Assembly (NCBI GenBank): GCA_023382335.1
Contig: JAMCPM010000020.1
Span: 1 to 64,000, forward strand
DNA from: Actinomycetota bacterium
GTDB lineage: Bacteria > Actinomycetota > Thermoleophilia > BMS3ABIN01
Reading direction: 5' to 3'
DNA: 64,000 bases
Shown: positions 59,935 through 64,000 of the stretch, piece by piece
Position numbering within the stretch: position 1 is the stretch's first letter
How the letters are laid out: every line of letters begins with the position of its first letter
The notes under the pieces: model-generated
The model's database searches: none
What the model was told of the DNA's origin: nothing
What the model saw: only the letters and a program-made list of their open reading frames with translations
Program-made: the position numbers and the translations under genes

Positions 59935-62113
59935 TTAGGTCAACCACCCTCAGGCCGATGCGCTGCTTGCCGCGGTCTTCCTTGACTTCAATCACCTCTA
60001 CCTGAACCATCTGGCCGCGCTTGACCACATCTTCTACCTTGTTTACCCGGCCCTCGGCCAGGTTGGATATGTGCACCAGGCCGTCAGTGCCACGCTTGAG
60101 CTCTACGAAGGCGCCGAAATCGGTGGTCTTGACGACCTTGCCGACGAAAACGTCACCGGCTTCGACATCCTTGGTCAATTCGTTGATGCGCTTGATCAGG
60201 GCCTCACCGCTGGCGCCGTCGCGGGCGCAGATGAAGACGGTGCCGTCTTCCTCCACATCGATGGACGCATCGAATTCATCGACCAGGCCGCGAATGGTCT
60301 CGCCGCCCTTGCCGATGAGCGCGCCGATCTTGTCGGGATTGATCTGCACCGTGAAGATGCGCGGCGCGTATTCAGACAGTTCCGTACGCGGCTCGGGCAT
60401 GACCTCCACCATCTTGCCGATCACATGCAGGCGGCCGCGCTTTGATTGAGCCAGCGCTTCCTCGAGCACTTCCGGCGTGATGCCTTCCTTGATCTTGAGG
60501 TCCATCTGGATGGCGGTGATGCCTTCCTTGCTGCCGGTCACCTTGAAGTCCATGTCGCCGAGGTGGTCCTCGATGCCGGCGATGTCGGTAAGCACAACGT
60601 AGTTGGCGTCGACGTCGGTCGATTCGCACTTCTCACAGCGGCGCAGGAAGACGCCCTCAAACCCGCAGGCGCGGCAACTCGAGCGCACGACCAGGCCGCA
60701 GGCGATGCCGCCTATCGGTGTCTTGATCGGCACGCCGGCGTCCATCAGCGCCAGCGTCGAGCCGCAGGTGCTGGCCATCGAGGAAGAACCGTTGCTTTCC
60801 AGGATCTCACTCACCAGGCGTATGGTATAGGGAAACTCGTGCTCGTCGGGGATCATGGGCCTGAGCGCTTTTTCAGCCAGCGCCCCGTGGCCGATGTCGC
60901 GACGCTTGGGGCCGCGCATGAATCCGGTCTCACCCACCGAGAACGGCGGGAAGTTGTAGTGGTGGATATAGCGTTTGGAGTCCTCGAGCCCGAGGCCGTC
61001 GATGCGCTGATAATCGCCGACGGCGCCCAGCGTCAACAGGGTCATGGCCTGGGTCTGGCCGCGAGTGAAAAGAGCCGAGCCGTGAGTGCGGGGAGCGACC
61101 CCGACCTCGACGGTTATCTCACGGACTTCCTCGACCTCGCGCCCGTCGGGGCGGCGCTTGTCGACGGCGATGGTCTTGCGGACGACGTCCTTCTCGATAG
61201 CCTTGGTGATGCTGCTTACCGAGCGGGCGAATTCTTCAGTGGAGTTCTCGTCCACGAGCTCGTTCCGAACCGAGTTGCGGATCTGCTCGATCTTCTCCGA
61301 CCTCTCCTTCTTGTCGGTGATGCGGTTGGCCTCATCGAGGTCGGCGCGGGTCTTCGACTCGATCTTGGCGTAGAGCTCCTTGTCGACCTGAGGCTCCTCG
61401 AACGGCCATTTGGGCTTGCCGGCGGCCTCGCGCAGCTCGTTCTGAAGCTCACAGAGCTGGCGGATGGGATCCTGGGCGAAGCGGACGGCTTCCATGGCTA
61501 CGTCCTCGGTGATCTCGTCGCCGCCGGCCTCGATCATGAGGATGGACTCGGCGGTGCCGGCAACGATCATATCCAGGTCGCATTCGGGCTCCTGCGTCTG
61601 CTGCATGGTCGGATTGAGGATCAGCTCTCCGCCAAGGCGGCCGACGCGAACCGCGGCGATCGGTCCCTGGAAGGGGATCTCGGAGATGTGCAGCGCCGCC
61701 GATGCTCCCAGCATCGCCAGCATGTCATAAGCATTCTCCTGGTCTGTGGAGAGGATCGTCGCGATCAGCTGGGTCTCGTTGGAGAATCCCTTGGGGAACC
61801 GCGGACGAACCGGACGGTCGATCAGACGGGCGGTGAGGATGGCTTTTTCACTCGGCCTGGCCTCACGCTTGATAAAACCGCCGGGAATCTTGCCGGCGGC
61901 GTACATGCGCTCTTCGATATCGACGGTCAGCGGGAAGAAATCGATTCCTTCCTTGGCCTCGGTGCGGCCGGTCGCTGTCACCAGCACCATGGTATCGCCG
62001 CACCTGACAAGCACGGCGCCGTTGGCCTGTGCGGCCACGCGTCCGGTCTCGATGGAGATGGTCTTGCCGCCGAGCTCGATGCTTTTGGTTGTGATGGTTT
62101 TTTCTGTGGTCAA
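59921..62113 (-). CDS. pnp: polynucleotide phosphorylase with zinc-ribbon-like insert
   Basis: The 730-residue protein has both RNase PH-like domains, the alpha-helical linker, KH (I-G-A-L-I-G-K-G-G-E-T-I) and S1 (F-V-G-K-V-V-K-T-T-D-F-G-A-F-V-E-L) domains. It degrades RNA from the 3' end using phosphate. Between G-I-A-C-G-L-V-V and Y-V-V-L-T-D-I-A-G-I-E-D-H-L-G-D-M-D-F, which are nearly adjacent in standard PNPases, lies an insert with C-x2-C-x9-C-x2-C at about residues 482-498, a likely zinc site close to the active centre. The 3' end overlaps the next gene. Confidence 0.95.
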   Translation of the reverse strand: MTTEKTITTKSIELGGKTISIETGRVAAQANGAVLVRCGDTMVLVTATGRTEAKEGIDFFPLTVDIEERMYAAGKIPGGFIKREARPSEKAILTARLIDRPVRPRFPKGFSNETQLIATILSTDQENAYDMLAMLGASAALHISEIPFQGPIAAVRVGRLGGELILNPTMQQTQEPECDLDMIVAGTAESILMIEAGGDEITEDVAMEAVRFAQDPIRQLCELQNELREAAGKPKWPFEEPQVDKELYAKIESKTRADLDEANRITDKKERSEKIEQIRNSVRNELVDENSTEEFARSVSSITKAIEKDVVRKTIAVDKRRPDGREVEEVREITVEVGVAPRTHGSALFTRGQTQAMTLLTLGAVGDYQRIDGLGLEDSKRYIHHYNFPPFSVGETGFMRGPKRRDIGHGALAEKALRPMIPDEHEFPYTIRLVSEILESNGSSSMASTCGSTLALMDAGVPIKTPIGGIACGLVVRSSCRACGFEGVFLRRCEKCESTDVDANYVVLTDIAGIEDHLGDMDFKVTGSKEGITAIQMDLKIKEGITPEVLEEALAQSKRGRLHVIGKMVEVMPEPRTELSEYAPRIFTVQINPDKIGALIGKGGETIRGLVDEFDASIDVEEDGTVFICARDGASGEALIKRINELTKDVEAGDVFVGKVVKTTDFGAFVELKRGTDGLVHISNLAEGRVNKVEDVVKRGQMVQVEVIEVKEDRGKQRIGLRVVDLNPKL

Positions 62114-62175
62114 AGTATTCTCTTCTCCTTGAACTTCGGACGACTGCCTTTCAGCCGTCCCCTCAATAAATAAAT

Positions 62176-62323
62176 CAGGCCGCGCGAAGCTTCGCTCCCG
62201 CGGCCTGCTCTAGGCTCAAGGCTCAGAATCCCGCGTTCTGCGGGCGAGACTCTCAGCCTCAGGCCTAGAGCAAATAGATCCCAAGTGCGGCAGCATCATA
62301 TGCTGTCAGGGCACAATAGGGAT
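62176..62323 (-). promoter_or_regulatory. structured rpsO-pnp intergenic region with three hairpins
   Basis: On the minus strand, first a nested hairpin (62323-62278; ATCCC, GTGC and CAGCAT arms), then a long hairpin closed by CTCTAGGC/GCCTAGAG (62270-62208) with an inner CCCGC/GCGGG stem, then CAGGCCGCG/CGCGGCCTG (62207-62176). The last is followed by AT-rich bases but not a T run. They could be an attenuator or an RNase III-type processing site controlling pnp, as in enterobacteria, where PNPase autoregulates through its leader. Function here is inferred. Confidence 0.55.
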
Positions 62324-62359
62324 TGATTCAGAAAGAACGGAACCGAACTGGGAATGAAG

Positions 62360-62629
62360 CTACTTCCTCAGCCCTAATTCCTTTACCAGATTGCGGTAGC
62401 GGTTAACGTTCTTGTCCTGCAGATAAGTGAGCAACCGCCGCCTCTTCCCCACCATCTTCAACAAACCCCGGCGAGAGTGATGATCCTTCTTGTGCGTCTT
62501 GAGATGCTCGGTTAGTCCATTGATCCTCTCGGTCAAAAGGGCGATCTGCACCTCAGGGGAGCCCGTGTCAGTCGCGGTGCTGCCAAACTTGCCAATGACC
62601 GATTCTTTGTTCTCCTTGCTTAATGTCAA
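62360..62629 (-). CDS. rpsO: 30S ribosomal protein S15
   Basis: The 89-residue protein shows [13 protein letters not shown]-x-R-I and H[11 protein letters not shown], followed by R-R-R-L-L-x-Y-L, all standard for S15, which binds 16S rRNA helix 20-22. Start is a TTG with AAAGGAGGTGAAACG upstream. rpsO-pnp is a widespread pair. Confidence 0.97.
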   Translation of the reverse strand: MTLSKENKESVIGKFGSTATDTGSPEVQIALLTERINGLTEHLKTHKKDHHSRRGLLKMVGKRRRLLTYLQDKNVNRYRNLVKELGLRK

Positions 62630-62867
62630 CGTTTCACCTCCTTTTCTTCCTCCACGGACGGATGTGGGGAGCCTTGCGTACTGTCAGAGCTTATCACAGC
62701 GAATCTTAAAAGGCTAACGGCGGAAATGGCACCGAGGTCTTTATTTGTCCGGGAAACTGCCGACTAAAGGAAGACCTTTTTGGGCCTCATCGCAGCAATA
62801 TGGCAAGAGGACTTTGCGACAATCGGACGGAGCGGTCAAAAGCGCTCCGTTCTCGGGGGAGGTACCC

Positions 62868-63953
62868 ATGCACGGCATCATCGAAGAAGCAGGATCCGCT
62901 TCATCCCGGGCGGCTGTTCGTCAACAGTCCGGGAATTTCTTCGGCAGGACCAACGCCGCGCCCAGGGTTCCCGGAATGCTCCTCTGCCTGGCGATCGCGG
63001 CTCCTTCCCTGGAACTTGCCCGATATTCGCCCTCTGTCGACGCCCTGACGCTTTCGCTGATCATGGGCATGATAATCAGGAATGTCATCGGCGCCAGCGA
63101 GATGGCCCAGCCCGGCATCAGGATGGTCAGCATGATCTTCATCCCGGCGGGCATCCTGCTCTACGGCACCCGGCTCGATTTCCAGAACGTCGCCGACATG
63201 CCGGTTATGACGATCGCGACTATCATGATCTGCATCATCCTGTTCTTTACGGTGATCCTGCTGGGCGTAAAGAAACTGGGCATCGACCAGCGCACCGGCC
63301 TTTTGATCGCCTCCGGCACCGCCATTTGCGGCGCCTCCGCCATCGCCGTGCTCTCCCCGGTAGTCGGCGCCCGTTCGCGCGACACCTCGATGGCGCTGAT
63401 CGTCACCACCACCGCCGGGCTAATCGGCGCGCTGCTTTACCCGATGATCGCCGACGCTATTTCGCTTTCAGACATCTCCTATGGAATTTTCTGCGGCTCC
63501 ACCCTGCAGCAGATGGGGATCGTCAGGCTGGCCTCTTCCCACCTGGGCGATGCCGCCGTTGCTTACGCGGTCCCGGTCAAGATGCTGCGGATAGCGATGC
63601 TGGCGCCGATTACTCTGTTCCTTGCCGGCAAGACCGCGTTCAGGCCGGGCGCCGGGATCACTGCTTCCGCCAGTTCCCTGCAGGTGCTGAAGCGCAACTG
63701 GTTCCTGCCGCTGTTCGTGGCCGTGGCGCTGGTTTTCTCGTTCTTCGGCCCGGCCGCTTCATTGAGGACCGGCGTCGAGCCTTTCGCAATCGTGTTTCTG
63801 GCGCTGGCGCTCGCCAGCGTCGGCCTGTCGGTGGATTTCAACACGATCAAGTCAAGCGGCTCGCGACCCCTGCTGGTGGGAGTGCTGGGATGGGCGCTGG
63901 TCGCGACCGTGATCCTGGTGGCTCTGGTGCCGTTTCTGACCTGGAAGAGCTGA
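62868..63953 (+). CDS. YeiH-family putative sulfate exporter
   Basis: The 361-residue protein has about ten membrane helices and belongs to the UPF0324/YeiH group (P-G-I-R-M-V-S-M-I-F, L-L-I-A-S-G-T-A-I-C-G-A-S-A-I, F-C-G-S-T-L-Q-Q-M-G), annotated as sulfate exporters. Direct evidence for the substrate is scant. GGGGGAGG precedes the ATG at 62868 with good spacing, so the longer upstream frame is rejected. In a sulfite-reducing cell a sulfo-anion substrate is attractive but unproven. Confidence 0.8.
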   Translation: MHGIIEEAGSASSRAAVRQQSGNFFGRTNAAPRVPGMLLCLAIAAPSLELARYSPSVDALTLSLIMGMIIRNVIGASEMAQPGIRMVSMIFIPAGILLYGTRLDFQNVADMPVMTIATIMICIILFFTVILLGVKKLGIDQRTGLLIASGTAICGASAIAVLSPVVGARSRDTSMALIVTTTAGLIGALLYPMIADAISLSDISYGIFCGSTLQQMGIVRLASSHLGDAAVAYAVPVKMLRIAMLAPITLFLAGKTAFRPGAGITASASSLQVLKRNWFLPLFVAVALVFSFFGPAASLRTGVEPFAIVFLALALASVGLSVDFNTIKSSGSRPLLVGVLGWALVATVILVALVPFLTWKS

Positions 63954-63954
63954 C

Positions 63955-64000
63955 ATGGCCACCCCCGTCAAACGACGCCATACGAGCATCTTTCGCAAGA
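63955..64000 (+). CDS. start of an unidentified gene (partial)
   Basis: An ATG one base after the exporter stop opens a frame that runs off the window end; 15 residues (M-A-T-P-V-K-R-R-H-T-S-I-F-R-K) are visible, basic and without a recognisable domain. The close spacing suggests an operon with the exporter, but no clear ribosome site is seen. Confidence 0.3.
   Translation, partial: MATPVKRRHTSIFRK

Noticed and set aside
60446-62173. 575-residue plus-strand frame opposite pnp
   Set aside because: Fully antisense to pnp, no recognisable motif, no ribosome site; shadow frame.
1-64000. CRISPR arrays, rRNA genes and complete tRNA genes
   Set aside because: No regularly spaced repeats of CRISPR size, no rRNA signatures and no foldable complete tRNA were seen anywhere in the window.

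Overview
The window is high-GC bacterial DNA, apart from AT-rich patches at the left end, around 17.5-17.9 kb and at 52.6-52.7 kb. Gene content points to an uncultured anaerobic member of the Actinobacteriota: SepF, DivIVA and FtsZ sit around a complete-looking division cluster, menaquinone genes are of the futalosine type, and a reductive-looking dissimilatory sulfite reductase operon is present. The lineage is inferred from gene content only; no rRNA or full tRNA gene was seen.

Left end (1-4.1 kb): the edge of an IS3-family element has cut off the lectin end of a secreted protein. A class II cyclic-di-GMP phosphodiesterase gene (HD-GYP) follows, flanked by terminator-like hairpins and by what look like tRNA 3'-end remnants.

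Sulfur block (4.1-15.7 kb, minus strand): dsrN, then dsrM-dsrC-dsrK-dsrJ-dsrO-dsrP-dsrA-dsrB-dsrD-dsrL in one direction. This covers the whole sulfite-reduction chain: the membrane complex DsrMKJOP, the carrier DsrC, the reductase DsrAB, its activator DsrD, the NAD(P)H-linked flavoprotein DsrL and a siroheme-amidating enzyme. A strong sigma70-type promoter lies just before dsrM and a strong terminator follows dsrL. No sat, apr or qmo genes are present here, so sulfate use cannot be judged.

Division and cell-wall block (16.5-43.1 kb, minus strand): mraZ, rsmH, ftsL, ftsI, murF, mraY, murD, ftsW, murG, murC, murB, ftsQ, ftsA, ftsZ, pgeF, yggS, sepF, proC, yggT, asnB, a CofE-like ligase, divIVA, a DUF167 gene, a DksA/TraR zinc-finger gene, lspA and rluD. 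murE is missing from its usual place. A repeat family with core GTGTCCC lies in three gaps; it supplies the murC start codon and the lspA stop codon. mraZ has a phased array of MraZ boxes.

Electron-transfer block (45.6-52.7 kb): hdrCBA plus four Flx-type genes form one operon for an NAD(P)H-linked heterodisulfide-reductase-like flavin complex. It is preceded by a promoter overlapped by two tandem Rex-type operators, which suggests control by the NADH/NAD+ ratio. Together with DsrC and DsrMK this gives a plausible cytoplasmic thiol/disulfide electron loop.

Right end (52.8-64 kb): a large secreted seven-bladed propeller protein with four copies of an unnamed C-terminal module, the menaquinone genes mqnE-mqnA-mqnC, then rpsO-pnp-M16 peptidase (the PNPase carries an unusual zinc-ribbon-like insert), and a YeiH-type exporter on the plus strand.
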